DNA from: Amyelois transitella
Lineage: Eukaryota; Arthropoda; Insecta; Lepidoptera; Pyralidae
Reading direction: 5' to 3'
Length of the DNA stretch: 64,000 nt
Assembly (NCBI RefSeq): GCF_032362555.1
Contig: NC_083513.1
Coordinates: 1,922,001-1,986,000 of the forward strand
Shown: piece by piece, positions 1 to 10,288 of the stretch
How the letters are laid out: every line of letters begins with the position of its first letter
How positions within the stretch are numbered: position 1 is the stretch's first letter
Translations under genes and position numbers: made by a program
The notes under the pieces: generated by a model
Seen by the model: only the letters and a program-made list of their open reading frames with translations
The model's database searches: none
What the model was told of the DNA's origin: nothing

Positions 1-215
1 AGATGGTTGTCAGTTTGTTGTGTTTGTGTATGTGTCTTTGTATGTATGTATGTTTGTCCGCGATTATCTCGCGTTTCACTGAACCGATTTTCAGGAAAGT
101 GTTTGTTACACACGAGAGAAAGTTTCAGAAATTTAATCGACTTCAAAAAAGCAGAATATCGATTCGAAGAGTCATTTTTGGTGGAGGGATAGCTCATTGT
201 GTTTATCAAATTTAA
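1..215. repeat. Dispersed repeat end with (GTAT)-rich start, in Cdc16 intron
   Basis: The segment starts with a TGTATGTATGTATG microsatellite, then a stretch with 'actgaaccgatttt', a phrase that recurs in the dispersed repeats near 32700 and 34190. It probably belongs to the ACTAGC-type repeat group and is cut by the window start. The rest, to 1284, is AT-rich with no coding signal and is presumably Cdc16 intron. Confidence 0.4.
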
Positions 216-1284
216 AATTCCTTTACTAATGTATCTTTAGTGTGCACTTAAAAATGGCTTGTGTTTAAACGCCTACCAGAAATGCACCTATATTACTTCC
301 AATAAATTCGAAGTGCCTGCCATAACGGATAAATGCTCACCAAATTGTGTATCACAAAATATTCTAGAAATAAAGCTATTTTGCTTTTTATTACATTCTA
401 TAAAAATAAATACACACCTTTAAAGTCAATTTGAGTCCAAATTTTGTAAATTATCGCTAAGGAGATGTTACCAATATTTTATTTTATTACTTTCATTTTA
501 GTTATCTATGCTGAGGGAAAAAATTACAGTCAACCGCAAATATTTTTTTCATACCAAATATAATATTGATTACACCAAACACAAGTTACATAATTAATGC
601 ATTATGCATTTAATTATATATTTTTATGCAGTTACATAATTACTTTGTTGTCAATTATTGCAACAGATAATGACTAAGGTATACAATGAAACAAACCATT
701 GGTAGATGAGGAAATAAAAAATCTAAATTAAAACAGAAATTTTATTAAAGTGTTCATAAGATTAATTTAAGAATAATCAATGGCACTTCAAAAGGAACAC
801 AATAATTACAGTCTTATACAATCTTATCTTATAAGATTAATTTGTACTTAAAAATAATCAATGGCACTTTATATTTTACGTATATATTACGTTTATATTA
901 CGTAATCTTAGCTTGACCATAATATATTTTGGATTTTGGTTACATAATTTGATTACAATAAAGCAAATTTGAACTGTACATTTTGGTATCAATGTTACTG
1001 TTTTAGTGAAACAATATTTGGTGAGCATTAATCCATTTTGGCAATCAAAAAGAATATTTGTACACAACGTACGATTATTCTGACGTGTGTATACTTATTT
1101 TGAAGCTTAATACGTTTTACTTTGGGAAACTAAGTATAGATTGATTTTAATTTATATGGAGTTAATTTATTTTACTGGGTACTAAAATTTGGAAAACAAA
1201 AGCTATTTTGGTGAGCCCTTAAATTGTTGTATAGCAAAAATAAAAGATGCAATTGCCATTGACTGAGCACCGCATGACCCCCAG

Positions 1285-3752
1285 CTGGACGCGCGCTGGG
1301 CGCCGACGCTGGACGCGCTGGGGCACGCGGCGCGCGCGCTGGGCCGGGCGGGCGAGGCGCTGTCGTGGCACTCGCGCGCGCTGGCGCTGCGGCCGGCGCG
1401 CGCGGCGTCGCTGGCGGCGGCCGCGCTGTGCCTGGCGCTGCTGGGCCGGCCGGCCGACGCGGCGCGCTCGGCGCACGCGGCGCTGGCGCGCGACCCCGAC
1501 GACGTGGTCGCGCACACGCTGCTGGACGCCATTCTGGACAAACTGGACGCTGCCGCCGCTGGTAACTTGTTTTCTTAATTGGATACAAGGTGTCACTTGT
1601 TGACGTCGCATCACTTAAATCTTATTGTAACTACTGACGCTTTCGAAGCGCATGTGTAGAAGAAGCGGCGGAACAAACTACACTGCAGCATTTTCATCGG
1701 ACGTCAATATAAAAATATAGATCTCTTAAATCTAAATCGTGGAAGAATGCACATTGTCTACATTAAGAAACATTAATACTACAGTACTAGTTATATACAT
1801 ACTATATAACACCTACTTCTCATAAGTTATGGTTGCTAGTTGAATATTGATGACAAAAGTACAAGACTAAGGAGAATCGTCTTTGTGGAATGAAAATGGT
1901 TCGTAAACTGTTAGGGCAATGTCACACTGGCGTATTACAAGCGTTTGGGCGGAACTGCTTACTGCCTGGCCTTCGCAACCATGCAAGGAATCTATTCCAC
2001 ATTGAATCAAGTAATATGTATACATGGTGTTATACTCGTATATACCTAATATACTGTTAGAATACTATGTGTGTAGCGAGCATCGTGTGCGTGATGCGCA
2101 TAAAGGCACAGGTTCAAATCCCACCCCGTTTAGGCGCGATTGGTCCAATTCGCGATTGGTCCAATTGTCCAATTCGCGATTGGTCCAATTCGCGGTTGGT
2201 CCAATTCGCGACTGGTCCAATTCGCAGTTGGTCCAATTCTCGGTTGGTCCAATTCGCGGTTAGTCCAATTCGCGATTGGTCCAATCATAACAATGAACAA
2301 GCTGTCCGCCCCAGCGTCGCCTGTGAAACATCTTTCCAACGATGAAAGACTTTTTTAATATGAGGACAGTAGTTTATGAGTTTATTCATATCAAACATAC
2401 ATACATACATACAAAAATATAAATTTTTCCTCTTTGTAATATTAGTAGGTATAGATGTATAGATTAATAATTATACAATTACACATTTTTATGTACATGT
2501 ATTGTTTATTTATCATAATCATATTACCAATCACATATGTGTTACAAGCTTCTTATAAATTATAATTGTGTAAGTACTTCGTAAAAAATGAACCAAGTTC
2601 AATAAAAATCAAAAATATACTATGATCGTAAACTTAACACATTCATCACATCTTTCATCAAATATATAAGAGAAAAAAATGTTTATACTCTTACTTATCT
2701 CAAGATAAGGTAGAAAAAAAATATGGCTTTATATAAATATATACATACGTATTTTTAGTCAAAATTATAATAATGTTCAAAGATATAAATAAATGTGACA
2801 AAAATACGTTTTTTCTCTTACTTATCACAAGATAAGGGAAAAAAACTATGGCCACATATTTATATATTCATACGTATTTTTAGTCAAACGTATGATATTA
2901 CAATAATCTTCAAAGATATACATAAATATGATAAAAATATGTTTTTTTTTCTCTTACTCATCACAAGATAAGGGAGAAAAAAAGATTACCATATTTATGT
3001 ATACATTATACATATCAAATCAAAAGTATGTTAAGAAAATTAACCTTAAAGATAATATAACAAATTTTTTTTCTTACTTATTACTAAAAAAAGGAAGAAA
3101 AAAATAAGACAGACTTATTTATGGCACTAGAAAATACTAGTATCGTTGAGTTAGTATCCCATAACACAAGTCTCTCTTACTTTGGGGCTAATTCAATCTG
3201 TGTGATTTCCCATTTATGTATTTAAAAAATAAGATTTTGGACCAATCGCGAATTGGACCTATCGCGAATTGGACCAACTGCGAATTGGACCAAACGCGAA
3301 TTGGACCAACCGAGAATTGGACTAACCGCGAATTGGACCAACCGCGAATTGGACCAACCGCGAATTGGACATTTTTTGCATCTTTGGACCAATCGCGAAT
3401 TGGACCAATCGCGCCTAAAAGTCCCACCCCAGCCATGTACCTTAAGTTATGTACCTACATTAGTTTGAATACTTACTGATGCTCCTACGGTGAAGGAAAA
3501 CATCGTGAGGAAACCTGCTTCTATTATATTAATACCCCGAGGGAGAGGTGAAGATGCAACTGGGGCTTAAAGCCAGGAGGAAGATTATATGTGTATACCA
3601 TTCTCCACATTGTTCCAGTGTTCGCGGACGAGGAGATCCCGCAGTTCCCGTTCCCGGAAGTGGCGGTGCCCCCCGCGCCGCTCACCCCCGCCACGCCCCA
3701 CCCCCGCTCCGACCACACCAACACCTCCGACATGAGCATGAGTTTCGACTGA
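1285..3752 (+). CDS. Cdc16: Cdc16 (APC/C subunit 6), last two coding exons, 5'-partial
   Basis: These are two coding exons, 1285-1561 and 3619-3752. They have an AG acceptor before each and a GT donor at 1562. The junction closes as G|TG (Val) and the stop is TGA at 3750-3752. The first exon encodes about 92 residues of TPR helices with the Cdc16 pattern: a start like LDARWAPTLDALGHAARALG, then EALSWHSRALALRP, then a third helical pair ending LLDAILDKLD. The second encodes a proline-rich tail ending TNTSDMSMSFD, as expected for the phospho-regulated Cdc16 C-terminus. Cdc16 is a TPR scaffold subunit of the anaphase-promoting complex ubiquitin ligase in mitosis. Upstream exons lie outside the window. 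The first exon is extremely GC-rich against an AT-rich background. The intron between the exons carries a foldback-like transposon. The assignment rests on recalled similarity to animal CDC16; another TPR protein is possible but less likely given the tail. Confidence 0.8.
1587..1690 (+). repeat. Dispersed repeat F, copy 1
   Basis: Contains the phrases 'gcatcacttaaatct', 'gcgcatgtgtagaagaagcg' and 'gaacaaactacactgcagca'. The same phrases recur near 20100, 45740-45880 (opposite strand) and 57190. It is a moderately diverged interspersed repeat of unknown class. Confidence 0.55.
2130..2285 (+). repeat. 16-bp minisatellite, left foldback arm
   Basis: About nine imperfect copies of a 16-bp unit (GGTCCAATTCGCGATT with ATT/GTT/ACT variants), one of them with a short internal deletion. 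It is the inverse of the array at 3238-3415. Confidence 0.9.
2680..3105 (+). repeat. Four tandem units of about 125 bp inside the foldback loop
   Basis: A conserved core CTCTTACTTATCACAAGATA recurs at about 2687, 2814, 2951 and, degenerate, 3072, giving spacings of roughly 127, 137 and 121 bp. Each core is bounded by T-rich and A-rich runs that can pair as a hairpin. AT-rich sequence with 'tttttagtcaaa' and 'caaagatata' fills the spacers. Confidence 0.8.
3238..3415 (-). repeat. 16-bp minisatellite, right foldback arm
   Basis: About ten imperfect copies of the same 16-bp unit on the opposite strand, interrupted by a short TTTTTTGCATCTTT segment near 3370. Confidence 0.9.
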
Positions 3753-3753
3753 A

Positions 3754-3759
3754 AATAAA
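3754..3759 (+). terminator. Polyadenylation signal AATAAA of Cdc16
   Basis: AATAAA lies only one base after the TGA stop, so the 3'UTR would be very short if it is used. Confidence 0.5.
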
Positions 3760-4161
3760 CTTGTAGCAGGTGGTGTCATTTTCCACACGATGCAGGTTTC
3801 ATATATGTTAGATGATAACCATATTATGTTGGTAATTAATGTATGCATTAAACAGGAATTAACACGAACATACCGTTATTCTCCTGACGTTTCGGCCGGG
3901 TTGCACCGACAGTGGTCACAGGATGACTCTACTTTCAGACATTTGTAATGTCTAAAAATTTTACTTTTACACTAGGTGATGTCATTATGAAATTGTAGAT
4001 TCCCTTGATACGATGTACTTTTACTATTGAATGTTTGTATGTATGTCTTTCCAGACAAAACATTGCACCGATCTCCATGCTTTTTTATTCTATGAATATT
4101 CCGAAAATCCTCAATACGTGTACAATATGAAGGAATTACGGAAGTTATCACTTGGCTCATA

Positions 4162-4381
4162 GACGTAGGAAAAAAGGCGGACACAGCGTGGCTTAAAGTG
4201 AAGCATCGTAATGGCGGCATTGTACGCATGTGTGAGTGACGGAAAACTTGCATTCGTGAGATAATCTGTGACGCACCTATTACGTAATGGCGGCCAACTG
4301 TCACATTGGCGCGAGGCATGTATAGTGGGCCGACTTCATTTTGCCGAATCGTAAAACTCCGTCTGCCTTTTTTTCTACGTC
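4162..4381. mobile_element. Stowaway-like MITE, about 220 bp
   Basis: The left terminus GACGTAGGAAAAAAGGCGGA is matched by the inverse complement of the right terminus (GACGTAGAAAAAAAGGCAGA), two mismatches in about 21 bp. TA dinucleotides flank both ends (4160-4161 and 4382-4383). This is the layout of a short non-autonomous Tc1/mariner-type element. No coding capacity. Confidence 0.7.
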
Positions 4382-6496
4382 TATGACATGATTAATTAAG
4401 AATCACCTTGCTTCCCTTTTGTATAAACGCGTAGCTGTATACTAGTTTTTACTTTTTTTTTCTATCAACATCTATTCATCCTTCTTGGCGGATATATACT
4501 TGAGACTGGTTGTCAAAAAATCATTTACTTGCATTCATAGATGTGCAAGTTAAAGCCTAATAAATAGTATACTCATTTAACCTAGGTGGACCAACCCGGG
4601 TGAATTAAGTCTACTTTATGTTTTTAAGTAAATGGTAATTCGTTGATCGTGAATAGACAACTTAAATATTCAAAAATAAATAAAAATAACGTGAATTTTC
4701 AAATGACACTTTGAAAATTTACGATACTCGTCTCATGCATTATGTAAATAAGGCTTTTTTGGGTATTTAAAGTTTACATAGGTACCATTGCATTTCTTGT
4801 AAATAGGTTAATGTAAATATTGGTTTCCGTTTAATTCTTTACAAAATAAAGATATACCTAAATATGAAAAAACGTTTCTTTTTTACTAACGTTTTATACC
4901 CCGTCCCCTAGTTTTACTTAAACTTCGCATTTATTTGAACATACATACATAATTATATGTAATCATGCCTATATCCCTTACGTAGACAGAGCCGACGTTC
5001 TTGAAAATGCCCAGTTATATTTATGTGCAAACTCATCGATATATTTAAAAAAATATAACACAAAATTTTTATAAAGATGGAGATTTTGATAAGGATAAAT
5101 TATAAAAAAAATTGTCTAGAAAATATATTTTATTACGTAGATACATCAAGTTCCAACAGACGTCTATGTTAATAAAAGAAAAAAATACAAAATAAAGATG
5201 GCGCTCGATTGCAAACGAGGCCGACGAACGATTACACAAAACGCTACAGACCGACTACACATTTATACAATACTGGAATAGGGTGGCCCCACACATACCT
5301 TTGTGGGGTAGGTATTCTTATTAAACAGAATCTTTTTCTGGCATTTGGGTCTTATATGAAAAGGCTTTACACTGTCTACCGTGTTTGCTCAAGGTTATGC
5401 CGTGACTAAAAAAATACATTAGGGAGTCTCATATCGTATCCCGCATAGTGTAAGGGGTTTTCTAAACGTTTAACAGTATTCATAAAACGAAAGACGTTGA
5501 CTATAAACGAAGATATGTGTGTAGGCACCCCAACCCTCATTGCAGTTGTGAACTCACTGGCACTCAATTTTCATAATTAGGCCGTGCATGTACTAAAAAA
5601 AAAAGTTATTCCAAAATTCTAAATAACATAAATGCAACATACAAATTGATATATTTTTCGAGTTCTATTTTGGCGTTGCATGAGTTCACAACTTATAGAT
5701 ATTTAGACAAAATTACTATGCTAAAACTATTTACATTTGGCAACTTTTATCTTAGTCTATGTGTGGTGATATGCACACGGGCGAAGGGAAATCAAATGAA
5801 CGATTCCCTCTGATATATGCGTATTATATAGTCTATAAATCACATGTTTTCAATGATATAAAACTGATATTTTTAGCCTGACTGCAATTGATTTTACACG
5901 TTAAAATATTAAGCAAGAAGATGCGACATATCATTTATTTTGTGCACTTCAACGATTATTACAAGATGAAGCAAAAATATCAATTCAAAACTAAAGTGAG
6001 ATTAACACTGAACGATACAATATGGGTTGGGTACGTGTGATAATTCGAAATTAGGATTTTTTGCAGTCAGGCTGTCAAATAAAAATATAATAAAGACACA
6101 TAATAATTCCAAAAATGTTTAGAATCAAATAATTTACTCCTAAGTAGTGCCACCCACATATTTAACATTAGATATCTCCTGAAAATTACATTATTTCGTA
6201 GATGATATCTTTAATTTTTATAACAGTGTTTTCGTCTAAATTATGTACTCTCTGGTAGATTTATAGTATTTTATTGCCTATTTTGTAAATGTTTATCGAA
6301 ATAAATTAAATAAAGAAATAGGTTAAATTTATTTTTGTACAGATACTGAAATATGAGATCAAGGATACATTATACTCATACATATGTAGGTAAGTTCTTG
6401 GTGAAAAGAGTGGCTTCCTTATTTCATCAGCAAAAGGCTTCTTTGACCAATTTGGTTTATTCCTCTTTCAAATATGCTCTGTTTTGGGCAGTAAGT

Positions 6497-6712
6497 GTAA
6501 GTCCAGTCGTGCTCTCCGTCTCATTTCTTCCAACAGATCTTTTAGAAGAACAGACGGTAAAAGTGTCGTCAGGTAAGGGATGCCATGTTTGAGCCAGAAT
6601 GCTGGTAAGGCTATGAATACATCATTATTTGACAGTGAAACGTCGTCAGTGCTAGAGCGGCACGAGGAGATGAAACTGAAGGATTTTCAGAGAATGTATA
6701 GCCCCGTGACTA
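6497..6712. other. Coding-like patch, unassigned
   Basis: Base composition is more balanced than its surroundings. A roughly 72-codon frame is open on the minus strand, with a stretch like LPAFWLKHGIPYLTTLLPSV and a basic EEMRRRARLDL segment. A plus-strand frame with SETSSVLERHEEMKLKDFQR is also open. I do not recognise either. It could be an exon, a decayed gene or chance. Confidence 0.2.
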
Positions 6713-7515
6713 TAATAAAAAAAATAAAGAAGTTACAAAACATAATTACGTGGATAGTTTAAGTTTTAAAAGTTATTACATATTTACGAAACCATTTACA
6801 AAATAGGCAAAAAAATTATTAAGGGTGTACTTTTCGAATAACGGCTTAAAATTACGCGACTATACTAACAGACTGACAAAGCGCTAACTTACCGTGTTAC
6901 ATCTATACTAGTTCATTGCTTTCATATCATTTAGCGCTAAATTATTATCAACTAAAAGAAAAGCCAATTAAAAATAAACAATAAAATAAGGCAGTCTTGC
7001 TAATGGCCTTATGCTTACGCATCGTAAACTAAAATATTTTGACAAAATAAAACCAAATAACTAGTGGCGACTTATTGTACGACTTTAGGCCGAAATTATC
7101 ATTTCGTTAAATGTCAGTTACTTGAAAAATTTTAGAAATAAAAAATTGGTATGATCAACGATAGGTACCTAGATACATTTTTTTTTCCTAGAATACAGTA
7201 CATAAATTTGTTTAAATCAGTCCTGCTGATTATTAACACTTTATTGTTAAGGTACCTACTCAAAAATGAACATATTACATTATAAGAATTTTTAGTGGGC
7301 CGGTCTTATCGTGAATGGTGGATAATATCTTTATTTTCAGTAAAACATAGTTTGATCTACGGTAGTAGGATGAAAAACAACAATTAAGTATGTGCGAAAG
7401 AGACAACAACATACTTTAGTTATACTCTTTCGTACATATTATTATTTGACCTTGGCCTAAGTGCGGACCAGAGCAAGATATTTTTGTATTTTTTAAGTTG
7501 AACTGACTCGCAAGA

Positions 7516-7548
7516 CCCGTCCATTATAATGGACGGGGGGGGGGGGGG
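7516..7548. repeat. Perfect 22-bp palindrome abutting a 14-base G run
   Basis: CCCGTCCATTATAATGGACG and its completion form a perfect palindrome at 7516-7537. It runs directly into an uninterrupted G run ending at 7548. Confidence 0.85.
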
Positions 7549-10288
7549 TATACCCCTTTACCTTACCACCCAGCTAAGCGCATTAGTGCAGGAAGACAAT
7601 ATTTTAATAAGTAGTTATTAATTGAATTCAACATTCAGTTAATAATATTTTCTGCAAATCAAAACTTTAATTTAAAAAAAATACGTTCTACGTTTCCAAA
7701 GCCAATTACCATAAATCAATAGAAGTTAGATTCTTGATTGGCTTGATTCTTGAAAAATTATTGATTTGAAGAGTAAGGCAAGCGTAAAGCTAATGCAAAA
7801 AAAATATAACGAAATCTTTACACAGAAAAAAAACCCGACAATTTAATGATTTTGACGTCATACTAGTTTAAAAAAAATATATAAACGGGGGCCAATCAAG
7901 AAAATTGTAGTTAATATTTACATTTATATAGCTTCAGCGATAAAGAATTCATCTCTCAATTTATATTTAATCCCTAAGACGAAGATATAATTAGGTATTA
8001 TTACACGTCAAAAATTAAAAATAATATTACAAATGTAATAAAATAGCAAGTTTTGCAAGATGAAATAACTGAAGCTAAATACACTTTAAATGGATTAAAA
8101 ATATATTGTTTTTTTTTTATCTCAACATATTTCACAAATAGTGAAATCTCTTTAAAACGAAGTGAATGGTTTTTGCAAAATTGTGTTTTGAAAAAAAGTA
8201 TTAGAAATATATCATTAGTAATACGATTTAAAGGCTTTAAAAATACAGTATGCAAATACACGTAGTGGCTAACTACATTAAAAACAAATCAAAAAATTTA
8301 TATAAATTGATTATTCTATACAAAAATAATGTACTAAAAATTAATATGAGAAAAATATATATTTAAATTACTTATTAAATACTTTGATACAGCAATTCCT
8401 TATTAAATTGTCTCTCTAAGAAATGTTTACATCTTATTGGACCTTATCGCTATAGATTTAAAGTCGGAATTGTGCAACTAGCTAGATAAGCACATTTGTC
8501 TCTGTTTTCATAAACAATTGTTTTGAATTCCATTCGTACGAAATATATTTACACTATTATGTGAGTATTTAACTGACTCTATAATAATAAAAAAAATGGG
8601 GACCCCAAATTCAATTCTAATTTAAAAAAATCTCCATTGAAATTAACATCCGATGTAAACTAGTAATGTTGAAATAAATGTGTCTATCTAACTACCACAT
8701 ACCGTCAAAATCGGTCTACCATATGCTACCAAAAATCTTCTAACAGTTTACTGGTACGGACAGACGTATTGCAAACTAGTGGCAAGTCAGTAGATTTCTT
8801 TCATAGTTTGTTTTTAATTGACGCCTTGAATAAAATAAAGTGGACTCAACTCTGCCCATTCCATGATGACAATTGAAAAGTAAATAAGTTTAAGAAGTAA
8901 TGCCACTAGAAGAAGTATTAAGACAATTAGGTCGAAGTTTAAGGAACTGTCCCTGTGAATGAGTTAATTTGTACTGATGCAGAATAGTGCTGACAATGGT
9001 TAAAGATGGATTAAATGAGAAGTTCGGAGAGTATAAGTCGCCTTGCAAATTCATTGGGTACCTATTTTAATTCAATTTTTAATTTTATTAATAAACCTTT
9101 TGATTCGTTACTTTCAAAGCGACGTCATAAGTTGACAGCTGTCAAAGTGACATGGCGATTGAACGTTTGAAAACAAATTTAATGCGAAACAAGCCCTTAT
9201 TTATCTAAAAGAAGAGCCAAGAGCTAAGAGAAAAGAACAAAATAGTCAATCAATAATTATTTACAACACACATTTTATATTCATATAGTAAGAAGTCAAA
9301 TCAATACGTTAGGTATGCGTAGCGCCTATAGGTACCACTCCGTTTATAGGCCAACCAAATCTTTTGATGCCTAACCTATGAAAAGGACGGATAGTTTATA
9401 TGAATACGAAAGAAAATGTTTCTATGGCGACTTTAAAAACAATAAAAAAAAATTATTTTGTTTTTAAACAGAAATTCTCAAATGTAACTTTCGGGGTACC
9501 CTAAATAAACATGTATTTATGTCTATTCCCTAATTCTTATTTATTAAGAAGAAGATGAATTTATTTATATAAATTTATTATTGACAAAAGACTTTTTCGT
9601 TAAGACTGATAGGTAAAATTTGTGATTTCACTTCATGCAGTAAAAAACACTTTCTTTTTACTTTAAAAACTAATAACAATACTACATATTTTATGAAATC
9701 TTATGAAAATTTCATCAATCGTTTATTTTACAATTTATTTGGAAATGAAAGCAAAACAATGTACGAAATTTTGAGGATATAGGAGTCTTACTCTGGCTGA
9801 CATGGATTAGCTACATAGTTAAATGGCTAAACTAGAAAAATTATATGTAACATTCCAAGTTCATAATATGTTTTATACCTTGACAAAAACCTTCATACTC
9901 ATGGTATGTGATACTTTTTTGAAGCTCACTGCGAGCGTGTAGTGGCATAAAGTTAGATGACCCTATTTCAAGTGACTTTTTAGTCAGTATAAAATTTTTC
10001 ATAATATATAATCCGAACAAATTGTACTAACATGAGGCTATGAAAAATTTATTATCCACTCAAATGCAACTTTACATGTTCATATACACCTTGCAATAGA
10101 TAAATTGGTGAAAATTTAATTATAAATCGATCTTATTCTTTGGCGATAGTTGAACTTCACTATTGAAATACAAATACCATCTTAAATTTGACATTACTCT
10201 ATGATAAGGTTCGGAACATTATTTTACATTTTTTTAAATTCTGTACACTCACCTACAGATCAAACTGTATGAGCGGCAATTCCACAGG

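Larger units (their letters stand above)
2128..3421. mobile_element. Foldback-like transposable element (1.3 kb)
   Basis: The left end reads GTTTAGGCGCGATTGG and the right end is the inverse complement of CTTTTAGGCGCGATTGG. Both ends continue inward as tandem 16-bp units related to GGTCCAATTCGCGATT, in opposite orientation (about 2137-2285 and 3238-3415). The 9-mer TCCCACCCC lies immediately outside both ends (2119-2127 and 3422-3430) and is a target-site duplication. Long inverted arms made of short direct repeats with a 9-bp duplication match the classical Foldback architecture known from Drosophila. The interior has no transposase reading frame, so this copy is non-autonomous. It sits in the last Cdc16 intron and appears to have landed just after a tRNA-like B box (GGTTCAAATCCCACC). 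Confidence 0.75.
4386..10288. other. Intergenic/3'-flank region without a supported gene
   Basis: This is 5.9 kb of AT-rich DNA between the convergent Cdc16 and punt-like genes. It probably includes the 3'UTR of the receptor, which would run toward lower coordinates. The open frames here are short, AT-driven and often open on both strands. The only stretches that stand out are the palindrome plus G run at 7516-7548 and a coding-like patch near 6497-6712. Confidence 0.5.

Noticed and set aside
1172-1614. Arginine/alanine-rich open frames on both strands
   Set aside because: Shadows of the very GC-rich Cdc16 exon, where stop codons are rare in every frame.
2024-2358. Overlapping open frames with repeated RDWSNSRLVQF-type peptides
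   Set aside because: They are frame readings of the 16-bp minisatellite in three frames and both strands. The inverted arm at 3188-3479 does the same.
3972-4319. A 115-codon minus-strand frame
   Set aside because: It runs through the MITE and its flank, with no splice context or recognisable domain.
8001-8265. Overlapping frames of 70 and 86 codons on opposite strands
   Set aside because: AT-rich, phenylalanine/lysine/isoleucine-dominated, no domain character. Chance open frames.
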